DNA from: Pseudoxanthomonas suwonensis
GTDB taxonomy: Bacteria > Pseudomonadota > Gammaproteobacteria > Xanthomonadales > Xanthomonadaceae
DNA length: 64,000 nt
Direction: 5' to 3'
Assembly: GCF_000972865.1 (NCBI RefSeq)
Contig: NZ_CP011144.1
Span: 3,221,118-3,285,117 of the forward strand
Part shown: in pieces, positions 18,175-28,475 of the stretch
Layout: each line of letters opens with the position of its first letter
How positions within the stretch are numbered: the first letter of the stretch is position 1
Position numbers and translations under genes: made by a program
The notes under the pieces: model-generated
The model's input: the letters and a program-made list of their open reading frames with translations, nothing else
Database searches by the model: none
What the model was told of the DNA's origin: nothing

Positions 18175-18185
<11 letters not shown>
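17379..18185 (-). CDS. fdhD: Formate dehydrogenase accessory sulfurtransferase FdhD
   Basis: A 268-residue protein that carries sulfur from a cysteine desulfurase to the molybdenum cofactor, needed for formate-dehydrogenase-type enzymes. The sulfur-carrying CGLCG motif is at C112/C115. [14 protein letters not shown] and the [11 protein letters not shown] block are conserved family features. The start overlaps the end of the upstream molybdoenzyme gene by 11 bases, so this is its dedicated maturation factor. Confidence 0.94.
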
Positions 18186-20535
<2,350 letters not shown>

Positions 20536-20590
20536 AGGCCTGCCGGCGTTATCGCAGCGGCATGCGTCCGTTGCGGTTCACGCAGCGCGG

Positions 20591-20869
20591 TCAGCGCCCG
20601 GGCGGCTGCCGGTCCAGATACTCCTGCAGCAGCGCCAGTTGTTCCTGCGCCTCCGGGTGGCCCGCCGCGGCGGCGGCACGGACCTGTTCCAGGTCCGGAT
20701 GCCGGACCACCAGCACGATGTCCTCGCAGCGTGGGCACAGGTACTCGCTCAGTTCCTCGTGCGGCTGCAGCAGCATGTCGCGGCTGTCGCCGCGCCACTC
20801 GCAGGCGGCGCACTCGTGCGTGCGCGTGCGCCAGCCGGGCAGGAAGTAGTCGTCGACCAGGTCGGGCAT
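20591..20869 (-). CDS. Small zinc-ribbon-like protein, function unknown
   Basis: A 92-residue protein beginning MPDLVDDYFLPGW. Two Cys pairs, HECAACEW and YLCPRCED, are spaced like a zinc ribbon, followed by an acidic, Gln-rich helical C-terminus (EAQEQLALLQEYLD). No function is recognised. It lies 11 bases after the esterase stop and may be co-transcribed. Confidence 0.65.
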   Translation of the reverse strand: MPDLVDDYFLPGWRTRTHECAACEWRGDSRDMLLQPHEELSEYLCPRCEDIVLVVRHPDLEQVRAAAAAGHPEAQEQLALLQEYLDRQPPGR

Positions 20870-20880
20870 CGCAAGGCTCC

Positions 20881-21696
20881 TCAGGGCAGGCGCTGGGCGA
20901 ACAGCCAGTCCCACATCGCGGGATCGGCGTAGGTGGCGTCCCAGGCGTTGTGGTCGCCGTCGGGATATTCGGTGTAGCGGAAATCGGCGCCCACCGCGCG
21001 CGCCGCGCGGTGCAGGCGCCGGGCCTCTTCGGCCGGGACCAGGTCGTCGCGCGCGCCATGGAACATCCACGCCGGCACGTGCTCCAGGCGCGCGGCCAGC
21101 GCGGCATACGGATCGATCTCGCCGGCCACGGCGGTCACGTACAACGTCGGCCGCGCCGGGCGCGGTGGCCGTACCCCGCCACACACCGGCACCAGCGCGG
21201 CGAAGCGCTGCGGCGCCAGCAGCGCCACTTCCCAGGTGCCGTAGCCGCCCATCGACATGCCGGTCGCATAGGTGCGGGCCGGATCGCCGCCGAACTCGGC
21301 GCTGGCCGCCTCCAGCGCGGCCAGCGCCATGCGCGCGTTGCCGCCCATCCATTCCTCGCCTTCCGGGACCTGGGGGAAGACCACCAGGGCAGGGAAGGCG
21401 GCGGCGTTTGCGCGCAGCCACGGACCCAGGCCGGCCAGGGTCGGCGCCTGGCCATCGCTGCCGCGCTCGCCGGAACCGTGCAGGAACAGCACCACCGGCA
21501 GCGGCCGCGGCTGCGCGGCGGCCGGCACGAACACCGAGTAGCGGTAGCTGCGCCCGTCGTGCGCGAGCTCGCGTTGCACGAAACGGGCCGATTCGGGCGG
21601 CGGTGCCGTGCGGGGCTGGCACGCCGCCACCAGCACCGCCAGCAGGACGGCGGCGAGGCAGCGCGAGGCGAGGAGCAGGACGGGCTTGGAGCGCAT
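20881..21696 (-). CDS. Alpha/beta-hydrolase lipoprotein (esterase, PHB-depolymerase-like)
   Basis: A 271-residue hydrolase with a lipoprotein signal ending LVAAC. The fold is shown by VVLFLHGSGERGSDG (oxyanion region), ATGMSMGGYGTW with nucleophile Ser in GxSxG, and DGDHNAWD with the catalytic His; the acid is probably in HGARDDLVP. It resembles the predicted peptidase/esterase group (prolyl-oligopeptidase or feruloyl-esterase-like), so the substrate is open. An in-frame ATG at 21729 would lengthen the signal; 21696 gives a normal lipoprotein signal. Confidence 0.8.
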   Translation of the reverse strand: MRSKPVLLLASRCLAAVLLAVLVAACQPRTAPPPESARFVQRELAHDGRSYRYSVFVPAAAQPRPLPVVLFLHGSGERGSDGQAPTLAGLGPWLRANAAAFPALVVFPQVPEGEEWMGGNARMALAALEAASAEFGGDPARTYATGMSMGGYGTWEVALLAPQRFAALVPVCGGVRPPRPARPTLYVTAVAGEIDPYAALAARLEHVPAWMFHGARDDLVPAEEARRLHRAARAVGADFRYTEYPDGDHNAWDATYADPAMWDWLFAQRLP

Positions 21697-21806
21697 CGCA
21701 TCGCCGGCGGTTGCAGGGACCGACAGCATAGCCGCAGGTGATCGGCGCCGGCCCGGCGACGGTATTGCGGTCGTCCACACGTTCAGCAGCCTGCTCCAGC
21801 GTGCTC

Positions 21807-23168
21807 TCAGTGCAGCAGGATCAGCGTGGCCAGGCCGAGGAAGCAGAAGAACCCCATCACGTCGGTGACCGCGGTGACGACCACGGTGCCGGCCACTGCC
21901 GGATCGATGTTCATGCGCTTGAGCAGCAGCGGCAGCAGCACGCCGGCGGCGGCGGCGGCGCAGAAGTTGAGGATCAGGGCGAGGGCGATCACCACTGACA
22001 GCAGCGGGCTGCGGAACCAGACGAAGGCGATGATGCCGACGATGCCGCCGATCAGCAGGCCGTTGATCAGCGCCACCCGGATCTCCTTCCACAGCAGGAT
22101 CCGCGCGTTGCTGGCGCCGACCTGGCCCAGCGCCAGGCCGCGCACCATCAGGGTCAGCACCTGCACGCCGGCATTGCCGCCGATGCCGGCCACGATCGGC
22201 ATCAGCACCGCCAGGGCGACGATCTTCTGCAGGGTTACCTCGAACTGGCCGATCACGCTGGCGGCCAGGAACGCGGTGAACAGATTGATGCCCAGCCAGA
22301 CCACGCGGCCGCGCACGGCGCGCTTGACCGGCGAGAACAGGTCCTCGTCCTCATCCAGGCCGGCCGCGCCCAGCGCCTGGTGCTCGGCCTGCTCGCGGAT
22401 GATGTCGACCACGTCGTCGATGGTGATGCGGCCGAGCAGGATGTTGTTGTCGTCCACCACCGGCGCCGAGACCCAGTCGTGGTCGGAGAACTGCCGCGCC
22501 ACTTCCTGCGCGCTCTCGCCCACGTCGATCGCCGGCTGCTCGTCGTCGATCAGGCGGTTGATCGGGGTCGAGTCCTCGTGGGTGACCAGCGCGGCCAGCG
22601 ACACCCGGCCCAGGTACTGGTGGCGGCGGCTGACCACGTACAGGTGGTCGGTGTGGTCGGGCAGCTCGCCGCGCAGGCGCAGGTAGCGCAGGACCACGTC
22701 GACGTTGACGTCGGCGCGCACGGTGACCACGTCCGGGTTCATCAGGCGGCCGGCGGTGTCCTCCGGATAGGACAGGACCTGTTCGAGGCGCTCGCGGTTC
22801 TCGCGGTCCATCGACTTGAGGACCTCGTCGATGACCGTGTCCGGCAGGTCCTCGACCAGGTCGGCCAGGTCGTCGATGTCCAGGTCCTCGACCGCAGCGA
22901 CGATTTCGTCGGTGTCCATGTCCGCCAACAGGCTTTCGCGGACCTCCTCGCCGACATGGACCAGCACCTCGCCGTCGTCCTCCGGATCGACCAGGCCCCA
23001 GACCACCTCGCGCTTGCCCGGCGGCAGCGACTCGAGCAGGTTGCCGATCTCGGCCGGGGCCAAGGTGTTGATCAGCCGCCGCACCGGGCCCAGCCGGCCG
23101 CTGTCCAGCGCATCGGACAGCAGGCGCAGCTGGCGCGCGGTCTTGTCGTGGCGGACGGCTTCGGCCAT
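21807..23168 (-). CDS. mgtE: Magnesium transporter MgtE
   Basis: A 453-residue MgtE. An acidic N-domain of helical repeats (about 1-130, e.g. DLDIDDLADLVEDLP) and two CBS domains (about 135-260) sense cytoplasmic Mg. Five hydrophobic helices follow, with the pore signature AVLMPIVAGIGGNAGVQ. CBS motif residues are intact. It is downstream of the PTS genes in the same orientation, an order I recall from xanthomonads. Confidence 0.95.
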   Translation of the reverse strand: MAEAVRHDKTARQLRLLSDALDSGRLGPVRRLINTLAPAEIGNLLESLPPGKREVVWGLVDPEDDGEVLVHVGEEVRESLLADMDTDEIVAAVEDLDIDDLADLVEDLPDTVIDEVLKSMDRENRERLEQVLSYPEDTAGRLMNPDVVTVRADVNVDVVLRYLRLRGELPDHTDHLYVVSRRHQYLGRVSLAALVTHEDSTPINRLIDDEQPAIDVGESAQEVARQFSDHDWVSAPVVDDNNILLGRITIDDVVDIIREQAEHQALGAAGLDEDEDLFSPVKRAVRGRVVWLGINLFTAFLAASVIGQFEVTLQKIVALAVLMPIVAGIGGNAGVQVLTLMVRGLALGQVGASNARILLWKEIRVALINGLLIGGIVGIIAFVWFRSPLLSVVIALALILNFCAAAAAGVLLPLLLKRMNIDPAVAGTVVVTAVTDVMGFFCFLGLATLILLH

Positions 23169-23294
23169 GCGCGTCTCCGGTGGCGGGCAGGGGCCGCGGT
23201 GGAGGTGCGCGGCGGGTCAGGCGTTCATGGCCGGCATTATCGCCCGCATGTGTTGCATTGGTATAGACCGGACAGGCCTGCTGCCACGCGCTTC

Positions 23295-23393
23295 TTGTAG
23301 GAGCCCAGCCTGCTGGCGACACGGGCGTCAGGTGGACGAGGGTGTCGCTTGTGCCGACGACGTCGGGTCGCCGGCTGAACCCGGCTCCTACAA
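23295..23393. repeat. REP pair overlapping the end of ptsI
   Basis: A TTGTAGGAGCC...GGCTCCTACAAG palindromic pair of the same family as at 10.7 and 45.8 kb. Its ptsI-proximal half contains the TAG stop codon of ptsI (23388-23390). Confidence 0.8.
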
Positions 23394-25106
23394 GGACCCG
23401 GCCGCCTGCAGCCAGCGCTCGATCGCGGCGCGGTCGCGCGCCTGCAGCAATTGGCCCGCACGCGAGCGCAGGTCGCCGAGGCGGCAGTCACGGATCGTGC
23501 GGCGCAGTTCCAGCAGGCTCGACGGATGCAGGCTGAACTCCTTGAGTCCCAGCGCCAGCAGCAGCGGCGCCAGGCGCGGGTCGCCGGCCATCTCGCCGCA
23601 CACGGCCACCGGCTTGCCGTGCTGTTCGCCGGCGCCGATCACATGGGCCAGCAGGCGCAGCACGCCCGGGTGCAGCGGCGAGTACAGGTCGCCGAGCGCG
23701 TCGTTGTTGCGGTCCACCGCCAGCAGGTACTGGACCAGGTCGTTGGTGCCGATCGACATGAAGTCGACCGCGTCGGCCAGGCCGTGGACGCCGATGGCCG
23801 CGGCCGGCACCTCGATCATCGCGCCCAGCGGCGGTGCCTCCACCGCCACCCCGCGCCGGCGCACCGCCGCCACCGCGCGGCGCAGCCGGCGCCGGACCAG
23901 CACCACTTCCTCGCGGCAGCTGACCATCGGTACCAGCACCCGCACCGGCCCGTAGGCGGCGGCGCGCACGATCGCGCGCAACTGGGTGTCGAACACGTGG
24001 TCGTACAGCAACGACAGGCGCACGCCGCGCACGCCCAGCGCCGGGTTGTCCTCGTTGGCCAGGCTCAGGCCGGTGCGGTCGACCTTGTCCGCGCCAAGGT
24101 CCAGGGTGCGGAAGGTGACCGGGCGGCCGCTCATGCCCAGCACCGCGTCGCGGTAGACCTGGAACTGCTCGTCCTCGTCCGGCAGTTCGGTGCGCTGCAG
24201 GAACAGGAACTCGGTGCGGAACAGGCCGACTCCGGCGGCGCCGAGCGCATGCGCGCGGGCCACGTCCTCGCGCGACTCGGCGTTGGCGTGCAGGGCGACG
24301 TCGACGCCGTCCAGGGTGCGGGTGGGCTTGCTGCGCAGGCGCTCCAGGTCGCGGCGTCCACGCGCGTCCTGAAGTTCGCGTTGGTGGTAGCGGCGCAGGT
24401 CGTCCGCGTCCGGATCGACCACGACCTCGCCGGTCTCGCCGTCGACCATCACCACGTCGCCGTCGTTCACCCGCTGCAGCATCCCGGCCGCGCCGACGAC
24501 CAGCGGCAGGTGCAGGCTGCGGGCGAGGATCGCGCTGTGCGAGAGCGGGCTGCCGGCGGCGGACACGATCGCGACCACGCCCTGCGCCTGCAACTGGGCC
24601 AGTTCGGACGGAGCGACGTTGTCGCAGGCCAGGATCTCGCCGGCGGTGCCGCGCGGCAGCGGTTCGCGCCGGTGCAGGTGCGCGTTGATCCGGCCGATGA
24701 TGTGGTCCAGGTCGTCGAGCCGACTCTTCAGGTACGGATCGTCCATCCGCTCGAACACCGCGGCCAGACGGTCGCGCTGCACGCGCAGGGCGTAGCCGGC
24801 CGAATAGCGCTCCTGCCGGATCAGCGTGTCCAGCGCCTGGACCAGTTCCGGGTCGTCGAGCAGCAGCGCGTGCAGGTCGATGAACTCGACCGCCTCCCGC
24901 GACAGCGCGCCCTGCAGCTTCTCGCGCAGCGCCCGCATCTCGCCGCGCGCGGCCTCCAGCGCATCGTGCAGGCGCCGCGCCTCGGCCCCGACCTGGGCGG
25001 CGGCGACGTGCTGCTCGGCCATCTCCAGCACGTGCGGCAGGCGCACCCGGGCCCGGCCCAGGGCCAGGCCGCGCGACGCGCCGTGGCCGGCGAAGGCCTG
25101 CCTCAC
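23388..25106 (-). CDS. ptsI: PTS phosphoenolpyruvate-protein phosphotransferase (enzyme I)
   Basis: A 572-residue EI that takes phosphate from PEP and passes it to HPr. The phosphorylated His is in SAAGSPLSHSAILARSL, TEFLFLQR is part of the PEP site, SIGTNDLVQYLLA lines the barrel, and the catalytic Cys is in VAVCGEMAGD. It uses a GTG start. The last codons and TAG stop lie inside a REP palindrome, suggesting that insertion of the repeat reset the C-terminus. Confidence 0.95.
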   Translation of the reverse strand: MRQAFAGHGASRGLALGRARVRLPHVLEMAEQHVAAAQVGAEARRLHDALEAARGEMRALREKLQGALSREAVEFIDLHALLLDDPELVQALDTLIRQERYSAGYALRVQRDRLAAVFERMDDPYLKSRLDDLDHIIGRINAHLHRREPLPRGTAGEILACDNVAPSELAQLQAQGVVAIVSAAGSPLSHSAILARSLHLPLVVGAAGMLQRVNDGDVVMVDGETGEVVVDPDADDLRRYHQRELQDARGRRDLERLRSKPTRTLDGVDVALHANAESREDVARAHALGAAGVGLFRTEFLFLQRTELPDEDEQFQVYRDAVLGMSGRPVTFRTLDLGADKVDRTGLSLANEDNPALGVRGVRLSLLYDHVFDTQLRAIVRAAAYGPVRVLVPMVSCREEVVLVRRRLRRAVAAVRRRGVAVEAPPLGAMIEVPAAAIGVHGLADAVDFMSIGTNDLVQYLLAVDRNNDALGDLYSPLHPGVLRLLAHVIGAGEQHGKPVAVCGEMAGDPRLAPLLLALGLKEFSLHPSSLLELRRTIRDCRLGDLRSRAGQLLQARDRAAIERWLQAAGSL

Positions 25107-25188
25107 CGCGGCGCCTCCGTGGACGGGGAGCCGGCGGGCGCGGAAACGACGGACGGCCGAGCGCGTGGACGGCCCGGCGCGCCCATGG

Positions 25189-25458
25189 TCAGGCGTCCTC
25201 GTCGAAGCGGCGTTCGAACAGGGAGGTGATGGCGTCCATGGCGGCGGCCTCGTCCTCGCCGTCGGTGCGCACGGTGATCGGGGTGCCCTGGCCGGCGGCC
25301 AGCAGCATCACCCCCATGATGCTCTTGGCGTTGACCTCGCGCCCCTTCGCCTGCAGGGTCACCGCGCAGCGGAACGGCGCCAGTTCCTGCACCAGCTTGG
25401 CGGTGGCCCGGGCATGCAGGCCCAGGCGGTTCGAGACGGTGAGTTCACGTTCAAGCAT
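25189..25458 (-). CDS. ptsH: Phosphocarrier protein HPr
   Basis: An 89-residue HPr. His15 in NRLGLHARA takes phosphate from EI, and Ser46 in NAKSIMGVMLL is the residue modified by HPr kinase, whose gene is upstream in the same cluster. Both positions match the textbook numbering when ATG 25458 is used, which decides the start over an in-frame ATG at 25476. The start overlaps the EIIA stop by eight bases. Confidence 0.96.
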   Translation of the reverse strand: MLERELTVSNRLGLHARATAKLVQELAPFRCAVTLQAKGREVNAKSIMGVMLLAAGQGTPITVRTDGEDEAAAMDAITSLFERRFDEDA

Positions 25459-25843
25459 CGTCGATGATCGCTCCATTGCGCGTGCCCGCCGCCGCGGTGG
25501 CGGGCAGGTCGTCCAGTCCCTGTTCCGGATAGTTCATGACCCGCAGCAGCATCGGCAGGCTCAGCGCCGCCACCCGCCGCACCGGCGTCCCCAGCCTGGC
25601 CACCTTCGCGGCCAAGTTGCTGGGACTGGCGCCGTACAGGTCGGTCAGCACCAGCACGCCGTCCCCGCCGTCGACCCGGCGCAGCGCCGCGGAGGCGGCC
25701 GGCAGCAGCTGGTCGAGATCGGCATCGAACGGCACTTCGAAGGCTTCCGCCCGCAGTGGCAGGTTCCGCAGCAGGGCGGTGGCGACCGCCAGCAATGCGC
25801 TGCCGACTCCGGGGTGGGTGATCAGGAGAATGCCACAGGCCAT
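25451..25843 (-). CDS. PTS EIIA component, mannose/fructose family
   Basis: A 130-residue EIIA of the mannose class. The phosphorylated His10 is in LLITHPGVGSALL, and DLYGASPSNLAA is the second conserved block. No EIIB, EIIC or EIID gene is in the window, so the protein probably works in regulation (with HPr kinase and RapZ) rather than sugar import. Confidence 0.9.
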   Translation of the reverse strand: MACGILLITHPGVGSALLAVATALLRNLPLRAEAFEVPFDADLDQLLPAASAALRRVDGGDGVLVLTDLYGASPSNLAAKVARLGTPVRRVAALSLPMLLRVMNYPEQGLDDLPATAAAGTRNGAIIDDA

Positions 25844-26176
25844 GGCGGAAAGTTAACAGAGCGCTATGACCGGCGTCAGCGCGGGGTGTCGCTTTTCCCG
25901 CGGCAGGTCCCGGGACGGCCCGGGACAAGCCCGGTCAGGGGCGCAGGGACCGGCACCGCCGGCCCTTGTAGGAGCCCAGCTTGCTGGCGACACAGGCGTC
26001 GGGTCGCGGGCAAGCTTGCCAGGGAAGGCGCGCTGGGGGCTCTCCTGTAGGAGCGGGCATGACCGCGACACGGGCGTCGGAACCACGGCGGCGTCGCCTG
26101 TGTCGAGGCGTCGGGTCGCGGTCATGCCCGCTCCTACATGGATCCCCCGCCGTGGCTGGAGCGGGCGGCGGCCCGC
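25844..26176. other. Intergenic region between the EIIA gene and rapZ
   Basis: A 333-base gap holding only palindromes: CCCGGGACGGCCCGGG near 25915 and the REP cluster at 25966-26137. No coding frame is supported. It separates hprK-rapZ from EIIA-HPr-EI, so the EIIA gene may need its own promoter, which I could not identify. Confidence 0.5.
25966..26137. repeat. REP cluster with a second REP subtype
   Basis: A single REP half (25966-26005, TTGTAGGAGCCCAGC) is followed by a complete pair at 26047-26136. The pair's arms are 23 bases long and perfectly inverted (GTAGGAGCGGGCATGACCGC... and its complement). Its GCGGGCATGACC head differs from the CCGGCTTCAG-type head of the other REPs here. Confidence 0.85.
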
Positions 26177-27052
26177 TCAGTCCTGCTCGCGGTGGTAGGT
26201 GGCGACCTGGTCCCAGCCCTGCGCCCGGGCATGGGTGGCCAGCCGTTCGGCCAGGTAGACCGAGCGGTGCTTGCCGCCGGTGCAGCCGAAGGCCACGGTC
26301 ACGTAGGCGCGGGTCTCGTTGCGCAGCCCGGGCAGCCAGGTGTCCAGGAACCCGGCGACCTGGGCGACGTAGGCCTCCACCTCCGGCTGTGCGTCCAGGT
26401 AGTCGCGCACCCGCGCGTCGCGGCCGGTCAGCGGCCGCAGCTCGGCGTCCCAGTGCGGGTTGGGCAGCACCCGCGCATCGAACACGAAGTCGGCGTCGGC
26501 CGGCACGCCGCGCCGGTAGGCGAAGGACTCGAACAGCAGCGACAGCCCCGGCGCATGGCTCAGGGCGAATTCGGTGATGACCTGGCGCCGCAGCTGGTGC
26601 ACGTTGAGCGCGCTGGTGTCGATCACCGCGTCGGCCTCCTCGCGCAGCGGCGTGGTCAGCACGCGTTCGCGCGCCAGCGCGTCGGGCAAAGACAGCCCGA
26701 GCCGGCTCAGCGGGTGCCGGCGGCGGGTGTCGGCGAAGCGGCGCAGCAGCACTTCGTCGCTGGCCTCGAAATAGAGCAGCCGCGCGTCCACGCCCAGGGA
26801 TCCGGCGGTGGTCCGCCATTCGGCCAGGCGGCTCAGGTCGCTGTGCCGGCTGCGCACGTCGATCCCCACCGCCATCCGCTCGGGCAGCAGGCCGTCCTCG
26901 CGCATCATGCTGCGCGCGAAGGCCGGCAGCAGTTCCACCGGCAGGTTGTCGACGCAGTAGTAGTCCAGGTCCTCGAAGGTCTTGAGCGCCACCGACTTGC
27001 CCGAACCGGACAGGCCGCTGACGATCACCAGCGTGGGCCGCGGCGTGCTCAT
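26177..27052 (-). CDS. rapZ: RNase adapter / nucleotide-binding protein RapZ
   Basis: A 291-residue P-loop protein. In E. coli RapZ delivers the small RNA GlmZ to RNase E and controls GlmS. Walker A is GLSGSGKS at residues 13-20. [30 protein letters not shown] and the C-terminal [14 protein letters not shown] are conserved. The start overlaps the hprK stop by four bases (ATGA). Confidence 0.94.
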   Translation of the reverse strand: MSTPRPTLVIVSGLSGSGKSVALKTFEDLDYYCVDNLPVELLPAFARSMMREDGLLPERMAVGIDVRSRHSDLSRLAEWRTTAGSLGVDARLLYFEASDEVLLRRFADTRRRHPLSRLGLSLPDALARERVLTTPLREEADAVIDTSALNVHQLRRQVITEFALSHAPGLSLLFESFAYRRGVPADADFVFDARVLPNPHWDAELRPLTGRDARVRDYLDAQPEVEAYVAQVAGFLDTWLPGLRNETRAYVTVAFGCTGGKHRSVYLAERLATHARAQGWDQVATYHREQD

Positions 27053-28002
27053 GTCCCGCGCCGCTCCAGCAGGTTGCTGTGCCGGGCGATGAACATCGCC
27101 GCCGGGTCGATGCCCTTGGTGCGCAGGATGTGCAAGCGCGTGGCCGCCTCGGTCAGCACCGCCAGGTTGCGGCCGGGCATCACCGGCAGGGTGATCAGCG
27201 GCACGTCCAGGTCGAGCACGTGGCGGGTGCCCGAATCGCCGGTCAGGCGCTCGTAGCCGTGCGGGTTCGGTTCGGTCATCGGCCGGGTGAGGTGCACGAT
27301 CAGGCGCAGGTACTTGTTCTTCTTCACCGCGGTGTCGCCGAACATCTCGCGCACGTTGAGCACGCCCAGGCCGCGGACCTCCAGCAGGTCCTGCAGCAGT
27401 TCGGGACAGGTGCCGTCGAGCACGTCCGGCGCGATCTGGGTGAACTCGGGCGCGTCGTCGGCGACCAGGCGGTGGCCGCGGCTGAGCAGCTCCAGCGCCA
27501 GCTCGCTCTTGCCCGATCCGGCCTCGCCGGTGATCAGCACACCGATCGAGTAGATCTCCATGAACACCCCGTGCAGGGTCACCCGCGGGGCGAGGTGGCG
27601 GGCGAGGTGGTAGGAGAGGTGGTTGAGCAGCTCGTGGCCGCGGCGCGGCGAGATCCACAGCGGGGTATCGCTCTCCTCGGCGGCGGTGCGCAGGTCTTCC
27701 GGACAGGACTGGTTCTTGCTGATCACCAGCGCCAGCGGGCGGAACTGGATGATCTTCTCGATCGTCTCCCAGCGCAGGCGCGCGTCGAGCGAATCCAGCC
27801 AGGCCAGTTCCTCGCTACCGAGGATCTGCACCTTGTTCGGGTACACCGCGTTGAGGTAGCCGGCCAGCGAGGGGCGGCGCGCGTTGGTGTCGCCCGATTC
27901 GATCCCGCGGTTCTCGCCCTTCTGGCCGGCCAGCCAGCGCAGGCCCAGTTTCTCCTGCTGCTGGTCGAACAGTTCGCGCGCGGTGATGCTGGCGTTCCTC
28001 AT
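27049..28002 (-). CDS. hprK: HPr kinase/phosphorylase
   Basis: A 317-residue bifunctional enzyme that phosphorylates and dephosphorylates HPr on Ser46. Walker A is GEAGSGKS at 159-166, preceded by the HPrK region [32 protein letters not shown] is the family signature. An N-terminal receiver-like domain (1-130) precedes it. ATG 28002 was chosen over an in-frame ATG at 28047 that adds an Arg-rich leader. It takes the position that ptsN holds in E. coli. Confidence 0.94.
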   Translation of the reverse strand: MRNASITARELFDQQQEKLGLRWLAGQKGENRGIESGDTNARRPSLAGYLNAVYPNKVQILGSEELAWLDSLDARLRWETIEKIIQFRPLALVISKNQSCPEDLRTAAEESDTPLWISPRRGHELLNHLSYHLARHLAPRVTLHGVFMEIYSIGVLITGEAGSGKSELALELLSRGHRLVADDAPEFTQIAPDVLDGTCPELLQDLLEVRGLGVLNVREMFGDTAVKKNKYLRLIVHLTRPMTEPNPHGYERLTGDSGTRHVLDLDVPLITLPVMPGRNLAVLTEAATRLHILRTKGIDPAAMFIARHSNLLERRGT

Positions 28003-28047
28003 GCGGCCCGGGCCTCGGCTGGGGGTTCGCGCCGCATTGTGGCCCAA

Positions 28048-28071
28048 ACCGGTGGCGCGTGGGCCACCGGT
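28048..28071 (-). terminator. Hairpin between hpf and hprK
   Basis: A perfect 9-bp stem ACCGGTGGC/GCCACCGGT with a 6-base loop. It has no clear T-tract, so it may attenuate transcription or protect the hpf mRNA rather than end transcription fully. Confidence 0.4.
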
Positions 28072-28090
28072 GCCGTCGGGGCGGGGAGCC

Positions 28091-28405
28091 TCAGAGGACG
28101 TCGGCCACCCGCGGAGCGTGGTGGTCCTGCTGCTTTTCCTTGTGCTTGAGGATCAGCCGGTCCAGCTTGTCGGCCAGCAGGTCGATGGCCGCGTACATGT
28201 TCTCGCCCTCGGCGTCGGCGTGCAGGGTGCGGCCGGGCACGGTGAGGTTGGCTTCGGCGTGGTGCGCCGGCTTGCGCAGCCCGAGCTGGACGCGGACCTC
28301 GATGGGCTGGTCGAAATGGCGATCGAGGCGCTGCAGCTTGGTCTCGACGTAATCGTTCAGCGCCGGGGTGACCTCCAACTGCTGGCCATAGGTTTCGATG
28401 CGCAT
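28091..28405 (-). CDS. hpf: Ribosome hibernation promoting factor (short HPF)
   Basis: A 104-residue HPF/YfiA protein that binds the 30S A/P-site region and promotes ribosome dimerisation in stationary phase. The fold is indicated by [30 protein letters not shown] and [17 protein letters not shown]. Two ATGs occur in tandem. AAGGAGG at 28412-28418 is only three bases from the first but six from the second (28405), which I therefore chose. It follows rpoN, as in many proteobacteria. Confidence 0.94.
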   Translation of the reverse strand: MRIETYGQQLEVTPALNDYVETKLQRLDRHFDQPIEVRVQLGLRKPAHHAEANLTVPGRTLHADAEGENMYAAIDLLADKLDRLILKHKEKQQDHHAPRVADVL

Positions 28406-28475
28406 CATGAACCTCCTTGGTCGTTGCCGCGTTGGCGGCTCCGCCCCAGGCGGGTGCTTCGGTCGTGCCTTCGTC

